From positions 1 through 58,679 of the forward strand of contig JAGYID010000047.1 in assembly GCA_018606725.1 (NCBI GenBank): a DNA stretch of 58,679 nt, given 5' to 3'. This document shows positions 1 through 7,800 of the stretch, in pieces; within the stretch, counting starts at the first letter, position 1, and each line of letters opens with the position of its first letter. The notes below the pieces were generated by a model. That model had not been told where the DNA came from. It did no database searches and was given only the letters and a program-made list of their open reading frames with translations. Position numbers and translations under genes: made by a program. The stretch is from Acidobacteriota bacterium. Lineage in GTDB: Bacteria; Acidobacteriota; Polarisedimenticolia; Gp22-AA2.

Positions 1-1
1 G

Positions 2-595
2 CGCGGCCGCGGCCGCGGGGCCGAGGCGAGACCGCCGAGGCAGGATGGCGGCGGCATCGCGGGCGAGCCCGCCGGGCCGGCGCCGATGAGCGCCGGGCCC
101 GCCAACGGGTTCGAGCCGGGCGCCGGTGAGCCGGAGCCCCCGGCTTTCTCGGAAGGCCCCGGCGACGGGGCGGAGGTCGATGCCGACGGGGATGACGACT
201 CCACCGAACTGCCCCTGCCGCACCTGGCCGAGCTGCCGGTCGGCGAGACGGCCGCACCGGGCGCGCCACACCGGCGGCGGCGGCGCCGCCGCCGCCGCGG
301 ACGCGGCCACCGGCAGGGGCTGCAGCCGCCGGCACAGGAAGGGACGACCGGGGCGTCGCGACCGCGGTCGGATCGACTCGCCGGGGCGGGGGAACGGCGC
401 GAACCGGGGCGACATGCTCCCCCGCCGTCGTTCCGCGACGAGCCGAGCCGCTCGCCGCTACCGCCTCCCGTGGTGAGCGACGATCGGACCGCGGATCGCG
501 GCGATCAGCCGCAGACCGTCGAGGCCCCCACCGCCGCAGCGGGCGACCAGAAGAAACCGAAGCGGCGCTGGTGGATCCGCTCCTTCAAAGGCTGA
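2..595 (+). CDS. C-terminal part of an RG/basic-rich protein (5' end outside window)
   Basis: The frame is open back to the window edge, so this is the tail of a longer protein. It begins with RGRGRG. It continues as a low-complexity Gly/Pro/Glu/Asp region, then a run of about nine arginines followed by GRG, and ends in a basic/aromatic tail (KPKRRWW). Arg-Gly-rich and poly-Arg tails are known from RNA-binding proteins such as RNase E/G-type ribonucleases, DEAD-box helicases and Rho. The short KxxRRWW-type ending resembles tails of Rne/Rng-family proteins, but no catalytic domain lies inside the window, so the identity is inference only. An internal ATG at 86 exists, but nothing favours it as the true start. 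The gene converges with the next one and overlaps it by 11 nt. Confidence 0.55.
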   Translation, partial: RGRGRGAEARPPRQDGGGIAGEPAGPAPMSAGPANGFEPGAGEPEPPAFSEGPGDGAEVDADGDDDSTELPLPHLAELPVGETAAPGAPHRRRRRRRRRGRGHRQGLQPPAQEGTTGASRPRSDRLAGAGERREPGRHAPPPSFRDEPSRSPLPPPVVSDDRTADRGDQPQTVEAPTAAAGDQKKPKRRWWIRSFKG

Positions 596-1457
596 AGGCC
601 CGGGAGGGCTGCCGTTTCCGGAGGGCGGCCAGCCGCTGGCGAAGCGCCTCAAACGGCGCGTACATGGCGTAAAGCTCGACCGCGAACGGCCCGAACCCCA
701 GAAATCCAACAACCGGCATCTCGAAGATTCGCGCCGACGGCAGGAATGACAGGTGGTAAACCCACCTTGCTGCCGCCCAGTAGTTCCAGAATTCCCACAG
801 GAACCCGCACAAGTACCCCGCCAACAGCAGTCGCAGCAGCGTTCCGGGCTCCCCCGCCGCGAGCTGGCGCAGGATCGAGGGCGCGCCCAGGCGCAGGTTG
901 AGCGGCTCGAGCACGAGGATGAACCCGACCCAGACCAGAGCGAACAGGTAGCGGCCGATCGCCTCGGGCAACAGCAGCGGCACGACGAGACACAGGAGCC
1001 CCGCCACGACCATCCCCGCGAGCGCCCGCGATCCTGGCCGGATCGGTCGCCGGGCGGACCATGTGAAAATTCTCAGGATGCGGAGCGACTCGGTGGTCAG
1101 GAACACCGCCGGCAAAATGGTCGCGAACGACGCCAGATATCCCGCCAGACGCAGCCGGTGATCATCGGGGAGGCCGATGTACTCCCAGTTCCGCAGACGC
1201 AGATTGTAGGCCTCGAACACCAGCCAGAAGAGCACCGACAGGATGGTCCACCCGAAGAAGCGGCCCGGACGCCCCACGAACGGCGAACGGCCGACGCGCA
1301 GCTCGATGAATGCGTCGAGGATCAGCAGGTATCCCCACCAGCAGATCGGTGTGGTCCAGGTGGAAACCGCCGTCCAGTCGGCCAGGATCGCCGACTCCGC
1401 GATCAGGATGAAGGCGCCGCCGAGGACGGCGCGGGTCGCCGCGGCGCTCGCGCTCAT
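585..1457 (-). CDS. Polytopic membrane protein, unknown function
   Basis: A 290-aa protein with about seven or eight hydrophobic segments spread over its whole length and a basic C-terminus (RQRLAALRKRQ). It is therefore an integral inner-membrane protein. Trp/Tyr-rich stretches such as WEFWNYWAAARW and FEAYNLRLRNWEY sit at likely membrane interfaces. I recognise no catalytic motif or named family. The start at 1457 is supported by an extended -10 box (TGG-AATAAT, 1475-1467) ending 9 nt upstream with no Shine-Dalgarno, which implies a leaderless mRNA. Its 3' end overlaps the 3' end of the convergent RG-rich gene. Confidence 0.7.
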   Translation of the reverse strand: MSASAAATRAVLGGAFILIAESAILADWTAVSTWTTPICWWGYLLILDAFIELRVGRSPFVGRPGRFFGWTILSVLFWLVFEAYNLRLRNWEYIGLPDDHRLRLAGYLASFATILPAVFLTTESLRILRIFTWSARRPIRPGSRALAGMVVAGLLCLVVPLLLPEAIGRYLFALVWVGFILVLEPLNLRLGAPSILRQLAAGEPGTLLRLLLAGYLCGFLWEFWNYWAAARWVYHLSFLPSARIFEMPVVGFLGFGPFAVELYAMYAPFEALRQRLAALRKRQPSRAFSL

Positions 1458-1466
1458 CGGGGCCGG

Positions 1467-1475
1467 ATTATTCCA
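1467..1475 (-). promoter_or_regulatory. Extended -10 box of a likely leaderless gene
   Basis: On the minus strand this reads TGG-AATAAT, five of six matches to TATAAT plus a TGn extension. It lies 9 nt before the ATG at 1457. No -35 was recognised. Confidence 0.45.
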
Positions 1476-1516
1476 CGAGGGGCCGCGCCGATCAACGTGG
1501 CGCCGGGAGTCGATCG

Positions 1517-1545
1517 TTGACGGGCGCTCCGGCGGCGATTAGATT
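1517..1545 (+). promoter_or_regulatory. Sigma-70 promoter of the GST-like gene
   Basis: TTGACG at 1517-1522, a 17-nt spacer and TAGATT at 1540-1545. Transcription should begin near 1552. This rules out the TTG at 1517 as a start codon, because it is the -35 box itself, and favours the ATG at 1592. Confidence 0.65.
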
Positions 1546-1591
1546 GCCCCAGGAGCCTGTCCGGGCACCCGGCCGGGCCGCGGTGGTCGCC

Positions 1592-2179
1592 ATGGCCTTA
1601 CGCCTGCTGCATTTCGATGCCTGCCCCTACTGCGAGAAGGTGCGCCTGTCCCTGCGGCGCATGGGTCTCGACTACGAGAGCACCGTCATCGACCCGGAGG
1701 ACCGCAGCGCGGTCGAGCGAATCTCCGGCCAGCGGCTCGTCCCCGTGCTCATCGACGACGACCGGGTCATCCCTGACTCGAGCCGCATCCTGCGTTACCT
1801 CGTCGCCCGTTATGGCGAGCGCGGACTGCTCCCCGCCGGCACCGCCGAGCAGGCCCTGAGCTGGATCGTCGAGGACTACGCGGACGAGGTCCTGGGACCG
1901 CTGCTGCACTCTCTCCTGCGGGACCGCACCCCCGAGGGGGAGCCGCTCGCGCCGCGCGATCGGAAGGAACTCGAGAAGCAGCTCGAGGCGCAGTACCGGA
2001 ACCTGGAGCAGTTGTTCGCCGGCAGGACCTGTGTCTTCGGGGCGGAGCCCGGGCTGGCCGATGTGGCGGTGTTCGCCTTCCTCAGTCGCCTCGCCCGGCA
2101 GGACAGCAGGGAGATCTCCGCCGGCTTCCCCCATCTCAGAGCCTGGTACGCCCGCATGGAGGCCCTGGCGGCGCGCTGA
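1592..2179 (+). CDS. Glutathione S-transferase / glutaredoxin-fold protein
   Basis: A 195-aa protein. The N-terminus is a thioredoxin-fold domain with the redox motif CPYC in FDACPYCEKVRL at residues 10-15, then VPVLIDDD and DSSRILRYL. These match the glutathione-binding half of GST_N_3/stringent-starvation-like proteins. The C-terminal half is helical and ends with GLADVAVFAFLSRL, the usual GST_C pattern. Retention of both cysteines suggests glutaredoxin-like thiol chemistry as well as possible glutathione conjugation; the substrate is unknown. The start at 1592 is chosen because the upstream promoter places the mRNA 5' end near 1552 and the CPYC domain needs no further N-terminus. It stands alone, and dusB converges from the right. 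Confidence 0.8.
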   Translation: MALRLLHFDACPYCEKVRLSLRRMGLDYESTVIDPEDRSAVERISGQRLVPVLIDDDRVIPDSSRILRYLVARYGERGLLPAGTAEQALSWIVEDYADEVLGPLLHSLLRDRTPEGEPLAPRDRKELEKQLEAQYRNLEQLFAGRTCVFGAEPGLADVAVFAFLSRLARQDSREISAGFPHLRAWYARMEALAAR

Positions 2180-2217
2180 GCGCCGCGGGCGGGCGAGGCG
2201 CGGCGCGCCGGGGAGCC

Positions 2218-3189
2218 TCAGGCAGCCTGCACCATCCGGAAGAAATCCTCGATGGCGTCGATGAACTCGGCGACCGAGACCAGGCCGTTGATCCGCTGCC
2301 GCAGGGTACGGCCGTTGGGCAGGCCGTGGGTGTACCAGCCGGTGAAGGTCCGGATCTTGTGCAGCGCGGAGCGCTCGTCCTCGCGCTCGCGCAACAGGGC
2401 GAAGTGCTGCAGGATGAGGACGCGCCGCTCCTCGAGGCCCGGCTCGAGCGGCTGCTGCCCGGCACGCAGGGCGGCGATCTGCCGGAAGATCCAGGGATTC
2501 TTGATCGCCGCCCGTCCGATCATGACGGCGTCGCAGCCGGTGGCCTGGAACAGCGCGGCGGCATCCGCCGGCGTCTCGACGTCGCCATTGCCGCTGACCG
2601 GGATCGCCAGGGTTTCCTTCAGGAGTCGGATCCGCTCCCAGTCGGCGCGGCCGCTGAACATCTGCCGGGCGGTGCGCGCGTGCAGGGCAACGGCATCGGC
2701 GCCTTCCTCCTGGCAGATGCGCCCCAGCTCGAGAAAGTTGGCGCGCCGGTCGTCGAGGCCCACCCGGAACTTCACGGTCAGCGGGATCCGCACGCTCTGC
2801 CGGACGCGGCGCACGATGGCGCGGGCCAGGTCGGGGTCCCCCATCAGCGCCGCCCCGGCGCAGCCCTTGAGCACCTTGTTCGCCGGACAGCCCATGTTGA
2901 TGTCGACGATGTCCGCCCCCAGCGCCTGAACGAACCCGGCTGCGTCCGCCATCCGCTCCGGGTCGCTGCCGTAGATCTGGATCGCCAGCGGCCGCTCCTC
3001 CTCGGAGAACTGCATCATGTGGCGCGTCCGGTGACTGCCGCGGGTGAGCGCTTCGGAGGAGATGAACTCCATGCTGACCAGACCGACGCCGCCGATCCGC
3101 TTCAGGATCAGGCGGAAGTACTGGTCGGTGATCCCGGCCATCGGGGCCAGGATCAGCGGCTGTGCGAGGTTGACGTGACCGATGCGCAT
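2218..3189 (-). CDS. dusB: tRNA-dihydrouridine synthase, DusB type
   Basis: A 323-aa FMN enzyme that reduces uridine to dihydrouridine in the tRNA D-loop using NADPH. Visible family marks are LAPMAGITDQYFR at the N-terminus (FMN site), DINMGCPANKV with the catalytic cysteine near residue 100, VKFRVGLDD, ALHARTARQMFSG, SGNGDVETPADA and MIGRAAIKNPWIF. Length is normal for DusB. The ATG at 3189 fits because MRIGHVNLAQPLILAPMAG is the usual N-terminus; the longer open frame to 3237 adds unsupported residues. No Shine-Dalgarno is seen, and a GACAAT box lies 8 nt upstream, consistent with a leaderless mRNA. It is transcribed in the same direction as the next gene upstream but is separated from it by a terminator. 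Confidence 0.92.
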   Translation of the reverse strand: MRIGHVNLAQPLILAPMAGITDQYFRLILKRIGGVGLVSMEFISSEALTRGSHRTRHMMQFSEEERPLAIQIYGSDPERMADAAGFVQALGADIVDINMGCPANKVLKGCAGAALMGDPDLARAIVRRVRQSVRIPLTVKFRVGLDDRRANFLELGRICQEEGADAVALHARTARQMFSGRADWERIRLLKETLAIPVSGNGDVETPADAAALFQATGCDAVMIGRAAIKNPWIFRQIAALRAGQQPLEPGLEERRVLILQHFALLREREDERSALHKIRTFTGWYTHGLPNGRTLRQRINGLVSVAEFIDAIEDFFRMVQAA

Positions 3190-3232
3190 GGGCGGGTATT
3201 GTCGCACGGGGCGCGTCGCCGGCGCCCCCGAA

Positions 3233-3265
3233 AACACGAACGCCCCTGCCGTCTCCGGCAGGGGC
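3233..3265 (-). terminator. Intrinsic terminator after the first Cys-rich secreted protein gene
   Basis: A perfect 10-bp stem GCCCCTGCCG/CGGCAGGGGC (3242-3265) with a TCTC-type loop. On the minus strand it is followed by GTTCGTGTTTT. It lies about 35 nt after the stop of the 3299-3835 gene and just upstream of dusB, so it insulates dusB. Confidence 0.8.
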
Positions 3266-3298
3266 GCTCTTCGCCTGGTTTCTCTTCAGGAAGCTATT

Positions 3299-3835
3299 TC
3301 AGGGAATCGGATCCGAAGGGCTCGCCTGCCCCGGCGGCAGAACCGCCTTGCAGAAGTCGGCGCAGCCCTTTGCATAGTCGCAGGAGCTGTTGAGATCGCA
3401 ACCGAAGGCGACCTTGCAGCAGATCTGGCACTGGCCGCGATTGCCCTGCTGCAGACACTGGGTCGGCAGGCCGGACGCCTCGATCGAAGTCGCGGCGCTG
3501 GTCAGGCTGACGCTCGCCAGCAGCTGATCGGCCTTGCCGGCCGACAGGGCGCTGCCCGGGCTCTGGGTCTTCACGCTCACCCCGAGATCACCGAGGATGC
3601 GCGCCGCATCTCCTTCGGTCAGGCGGGCGCCCGCGTCTCCCACCTTGACGCCAAGGCTCTTCAGCGAGTCGACGGCCGCCTGCGGTGTGGCCGCCGGCTT
3701 GCCCAGCACCCTGGCGACTTTGGTGGCGAAGTCGCCGACCGTGACGGTCGACTTCTGTACGTTGGTGGAAGCCGCGAAAGCCGCCACGGTCACGGCGGCA
3801 CTGACCGCGAGGACAAGTATGGACTTCCTCATCAT
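3299..3835 (-). CDS. Small secreted Cys-rich protein, paralog A
   Basis: A 178-aa protein with a clear signal peptide (MRKSILVLAVSAAVTVAAFAAS). A helical middle region follows with two SLH-like helix patterns (VTVGDFATKVARVLG, LTEGDAARILGDLGV). The C-terminus is cysteine-rich: C-x8-C-x2-CC, then further cysteines, ending SPSDPIP. It is one of three paralogs in this window (others at 4107-4616 and 8709-9248). This copy has two extra cysteines in the loop. I recognise no named family. Three disulfides in the periplasm or outside the cell are inferred. The start is ATG 3835 or the adjacent ATG 3832, just after a GGGGGAGGGG ribosome-binding site. It is monocistronic with its own promoter (3938-3966) and terminator. 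Confidence 0.8.
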   Translation of the reverse strand: MMRKSILVLAVSAAVTVAAFAASTNVQKSTVTVGDFATKVARVLGKPAATPQAAVDSLKSLGVKVGDAGARLTEGDAARILGDLGVSVKTQSPGSALSAGKADQLLASVSLTSAATSIEASGLPTQCLQQGNRGQCQICCKVAFGCDLNSSCDYAKGCADFCKAVLPPGQASPSDPIP

Positions 3836-3937
3836 TGACCCCCCTCCCCCGATAATTCGATGCACTTTCAGCGGAACGAGTCTATCAAGCCTGGTTGGTT
3901 CTGGTTTACAGGGCGCAACGGTCGACAAAGCGTGCGA

Positions 3938-3966
3938 AATCTACGGCCAAAGGATCGGCCCGTCAA
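3938..3966 (-). promoter_or_regulatory. Sigma-70 promoter of Cys-rich paralog A
   Basis: On the minus strand: TTGACG (3966-3961), a 17-nt spacer, TAGATT (3943-3938). The predicted leader is about 95 nt. The intergenic stretch 3836-4106 holds this promoter and the hairpins at 4059-4088; no further gene is seen in it. Confidence 0.65.
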
Positions 3967-4058
3967 GCACGTTTTTGAAGGAGCTTTGGAGAGGTCATCA
4001 AGACCGACACGGTGACCGACTGGTCAGGCGTAGAGGGCACAAGTGATATCAAGGGTGG

Positions 4059-4088
4059 CTGAGGTTCATGCCTCAGGCGCCATGAACC
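4059..4088 (-). promoter_or_regulatory. Two mutually exclusive hairpins downstream of paralog B
   Basis: CTGAGG/CCTCAG (4059-4064 with 4071-4076) and GGTTCATG/CATGAACC (4063-4070 with 4081-4088) share bases, so only one can form at a time. They lie 18 nt after the stop codon of the 4107-4616 gene. There is no U-tract, so this is a weak terminator or a 3'-UTR structure. Confidence 0.35.
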
Positions 4089-4106
4089 ATTGACCCGGTG
4101 GGCTGA

Positions 4107-4616
4107 CTATGGGAGCGGTTCCGACGCGCTCGGCCTGTTGATCACGAAGCAGCCCTTGGCGCACAGACTGGGGCTGCCACCGAGATCCTTGCAGCACTCG
4201 ACGCACTTGCCGTGATTGGCCGCCTGGTAGCACACATCGACGCCACCCGGGAGATCGCCTCCCGGCCGGGTGGCGCTGCTGGCGGACTGGAAACCGGTCT
4301 CGAACCGCTGCACCAGGGCTTCAAGCTTCTGGGTGGTGACGGGACGGTTCGGCTGCTTGGTGCTCGCCTCCACGCCGAGACTCCGGAAGATGTCGACCGC
4401 GGCACCCTCGGTCAGGACGGACTTTGCGCCCAAATTCGGCCTGGACAGCATGCGGCTCGCTTGCTCGGGGGTGATCGACCAGTTGCGGGCCACCACCGGC
4501 ACGAGCGTTTTCTGCAGGTCGGCGACCGTCACGCTTTTCGAAGAGGATGCGGCCGCGGCCATCGATGCGGCCGCCAGGAACACTACGCCGGCGAGTGAGA
4601 ACTGTCTGAAAGTCAT
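4107..4616 (-). CDS. Small secreted Cys-rich protein, paralog B
   Basis: A 169-aa protein with a signal peptide (MTFRQFSLAGVVFLAAASMAAAA). A helical region follows (VTVADLQKTLVPVVA, LTEGAAVDIFRSLGV), then the C-terminal motif C-x8-C-x2-CC-x9-C-x3-C including ANHGKC and CAKGCFVINRP, ending SASEPLP. The last 45 residues are nearly the same as those of paralog C, which lies about 4 kb away on the other side of the giant beta-helix gene. The ATG at 4616 follows a GGAGGCAGG site. The gene is divergent from the 1218-aa beta-helix gene across a 265-nt spacer holding a strong promoter in each direction. Function is unknown; export and disulfide formation are inferred from the signal peptide and paired cysteines. 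Confidence 0.8.
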   Translation of the reverse strand: MTFRQFSLAGVVFLAAASMAAAASSSKSVTVADLQKTLVPVVARNWSITPEQASRMLSRPNLGAKSVLTEGAAVDIFRSLGVEASTKQPNRPVTTQKLEALVQRFETGFQSASSATRPGGDLPGGVDVCYQAANHGKCVECCKDLGGSPSLCAKGCFVINRPSASEPLP

Positions 4617-4702
4617 TGAGCCACCTGCCTCCGAGGGGATCGATGAAGACCGGTTGTCATCATACACCATGGGGCGATCGACGGGAAATCACCTCCAGTC
4701 GT

Positions 4703-4731
4703 CATTTACGGCCAGGAGGTCGACTTGTCAA
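4703..4731 (-). promoter_or_regulatory. Sigma-70 promoter of Cys-rich paralog B
   Basis: On the minus strand: consensus TTGACA (4731-4726), a 17-nt spacer, TAAATG (4708-4703). The leader is about 80 nt. The spacer end TGGCCG-TA is shared with the promoter of paralog A. Confidence 0.65.
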
Positions 4732-4788
4732 CAGGCTTTTCCGGTCCCGATCGCCGCGGGTCCCTTCCCGCTCGGGCGGCAAAAGCCC

Positions 4789-4816
4789 TTGACAACTGTC
4801 GGATTGGCGGTAATAA
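4789..4816 (+). promoter_or_regulatory. Sigma-70 promoter of the 1218-aa beta-helix gene
   Basis: Consensus TTGACA (4789-4794), a 16-nt spacer and TAATAA (4811-4816), giving a leader of roughly 60 nt before the GTG at 4882. Confidence 0.6.
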
Positions 4817-4881
4817 GAGCCACCGTACAGCTACAGCTCGAGCCCCAGAGACACCAACGGATTCACCCCGGGAGGGGGATC

Positions 4882-7800
4882 GTGACCAGGACGCCTGGAG
4901 GGAGGCGTGGTGGTTGCGGCGCTGAACGCGTCGGCGTCCGCACCCTCTTGGTCGCTTCCTCGCTCCTCGTTCTCGCGGTGGTGATCCGTCTGGCGCTGGC
5001 CGCCGGGACAGTCACGCTCTACGTCGACGACAACAGCACCTGTACCACCGGCTGCGGCACGCAGGCGGCCCCCTATCCGACCATCCAGGCGGCGATCAAC
5101 GACGCCGACAGCCAGACGACGGCCGGCACGATCTCAGGAGCCACCATCCAAGTGGCTGCCGGCAACTATCCCGAACGCATTTACATCTTCCCGCACATTC
5201 ACGTCGTCTGCGCCGGCCCATCGGTGACCACGATCAACGCCACCGGAAAGGGTCGCAGCGCCGTCATTCTGGCGGGCGGACTCGTCCCCCCTGCCACTCG
5301 GCCGCGCGTCGACTTTTCGATCGAGGGGTGCACGATCACCGGGGGCGTCGGGGAGAACCGCACGCTCGAGCTTCGCATCTCGGGTGGCGGCGTGTACATC
5401 CTCGGCGACGCGGTGGTCAGCAACAACGTGATCACCGGCAACGTCATGTCAGGGCCGCAGACCGATTTCGTCGGCGCCGGGGTCTACGTCGGCTACGGCA
5501 ACCCGATCATCATCGGCAACACCATCACCAGGAACGTCGCCGACCCGCCGCCCGCCAGCGGGAATAACGACTCGCGGGCCTACGGCGCCGGCGTGTTCAT
5601 CGAGGGTCACGGGGTCGGCGTGGTGTTCACCCACGTCCGCGTCGAGGGGAACACCATTTCCGAGAACGGCGCCCTCGGCGAGGTCGGACGCGGCGGCGGC
5701 CTCCGGGTCGACGCGACCCCCGAACCGATGCCCGCGAACCGGACCGCGGTGCGACGCAACATCATCATGGGCAACCGTTCCGCATTCACCGCCGGCGGCA
5801 TGGAGATCTACGGCGAGATTGTCGTGACCGACAACCTGCTCTACGGCAACTCCGCGCTGATGCAGGGGGGCGGCCTGAACGTCTACCAGGCGGCGGCCAC
5901 CATCACCAACAACACGATCATCGGCAACGTCCTGACGCAGACGCGTACGCCGAGCGGGTCCAGCTACGCGACTTACGGCGCGGGCATCTCGGTCGACGCG
6001 CTGATCAGCCAGTCGTCCGACCCGCAGGTGACGATCACCAACAACCTCATTGTCGGCAACACCGTCACCTCGACCGGCCGGGGCGCCGGTCTCAACAGCC
6101 ATCAGACCAGCCCGATCATCAGCTACACGGATTTCTGGGGCAATCTCAAGCTGCCATCGACCACCAGCAATCTGGCGGGCGATTTCACCGACGCGCAGGT
6201 CATCGGCCTGCGTGGCAACCTCGCCGTCGACCCGCGCTTCGTCCGCGCGCCGCAACTCACCGACGTGACCGTGGCCGCCGGGACCACGACGACCGCCGCC
6301 GTCCTCGCCGCCAACCGGTATCTGGTCAACCAGGTCCTCGAGTACAACAACGACGGCGTCGCCCGGACGATCACCGCGGTCAACAACACCAGCAACGTGG
6401 TGACCTTCACCCCCGCCCTGACGGCCGCGTCGCAGGCCTTCAAGCTGCTGGCGAACTGGGGGACCACCACCAACATGACGGAGGATTTCCGGCTGCAACC
6501 GACCTCCCCGGTGATCGAGGCCGGGATCAACGATTCGTCGGTTTCCACCCTGGACCTCGGCTTCCAGCCCCGCATCCAGGACGCCAACGCCGACGGCCAG
6601 GCGATCGTCGACATGGGAGCCTACGAGTTGCCGGGCGATACCGACATGGACGGAGTGCTGGACATCCAGGACTGCGCGCCGCTGGTCAGCTCGGTGCAGA
6701 CGAGCCCCGGCCCGATCGGCCCGGTCCTCCGGCTGGCGATGCCGCCGGCATCGATGAGTTGGCCGAGGATCCCGCAGTCGAACGTGTACGACGTCTATCG
6801 CGGCTCCATCCCGGCGGCCATGATGGGGAGCCGCCTCCCCGGTTCGGCTTACGACCACGCCTGCTTCGAGGGCGGCTCGCCGGATCGGGCCTCCCTCGAC
6901 CCTTCAACACCACCGCCCGGCAGCGCCTACTACTACCTCGTCGGCGGGGTGAACTTCTGCGGCGATGGATGTCTGGGCCTCGAGTCGCCACCGGCCGCGT
7001 GCGAGATCCCGACTCCGAACCGCTGCCCGACCACGACCCTCGACACCGATGCCGACACCGTCCTCGACATCAACGACAACTGCCCGATGAGGTCGAATAC
7101 CGGTCAGGCCGACGCCGACAAGGACGGTGTCGGCGACGCCTGCGACAACTGTCCTGCTCTGTCCAATCCGGACCAGGCCGACGGCGACAACAACGGGGTT
7201 GGCAACCTCTGCCAGGACAGCGACCAGGATGGCTACACATACAGCTTCGACTGCAACGATCAGAACGCCGCGATCCATCCCGGAGCGATCGAAGTCTGCA
7301 ACGGAGTTGACGACGACTGCGACGCGGCGGTCGATGAGGATCTCGGCACGCGCAACTGCGGCACGGGCGCATGCCTCCGCACCGTCGCTATCTGCGTCAA
7401 CGGCGTGCCGCAGACCTGCACGCCCGGCACCCCCGGCACCGAGACCTGCAACGGCATCGACGACGATTGCGACGACGCCGTGGACGACAACCTCGGCACG
7501 CTGTCGTGTGGCACCGGCGCCTGCGCCAGTACCGTCAGCGCCTGCGAGAACGGCCAGCCAAACATCTGCACCCCAGGAGCTCCGGGCACCGAAACCTGCA
7601 ACAACATCGACGACGATTGCGACGGCGCCGTGGACGACAACCTCGGCACCCAGTCGTGCGGCACCGGCGCCTGCGCCAGCACCGTCATCGCCTGCGTGAA
7701 CGGCCAGCCGAACGTCTGCACCCCCGGCACGCCCGGCACGGAGACCTGCAACACCATCGACGACGATTGCGACGGGGCCGTCGACGAGGGCTTCGACCTC

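Noticed and set aside
1517..1591. Upstream TTG start of the GST-like gene
   Set aside because: The TTG is part of a -35 box and the predicted transcript starts after it.
4270..4881. N-terminal extension of the giant beta-helix frame
   Set aside because: It overlaps paralog B and the divergent promoters; a GTG with a strong ribosome-binding site directly precedes the signal peptide at 4882.
7291..7790. Regularly spaced repeats as a possible CRISPR array
   Set aside because: The units are contiguous 150-nt coding repeats in frame, with no short repeat/unique spacer structure and no cas genes.
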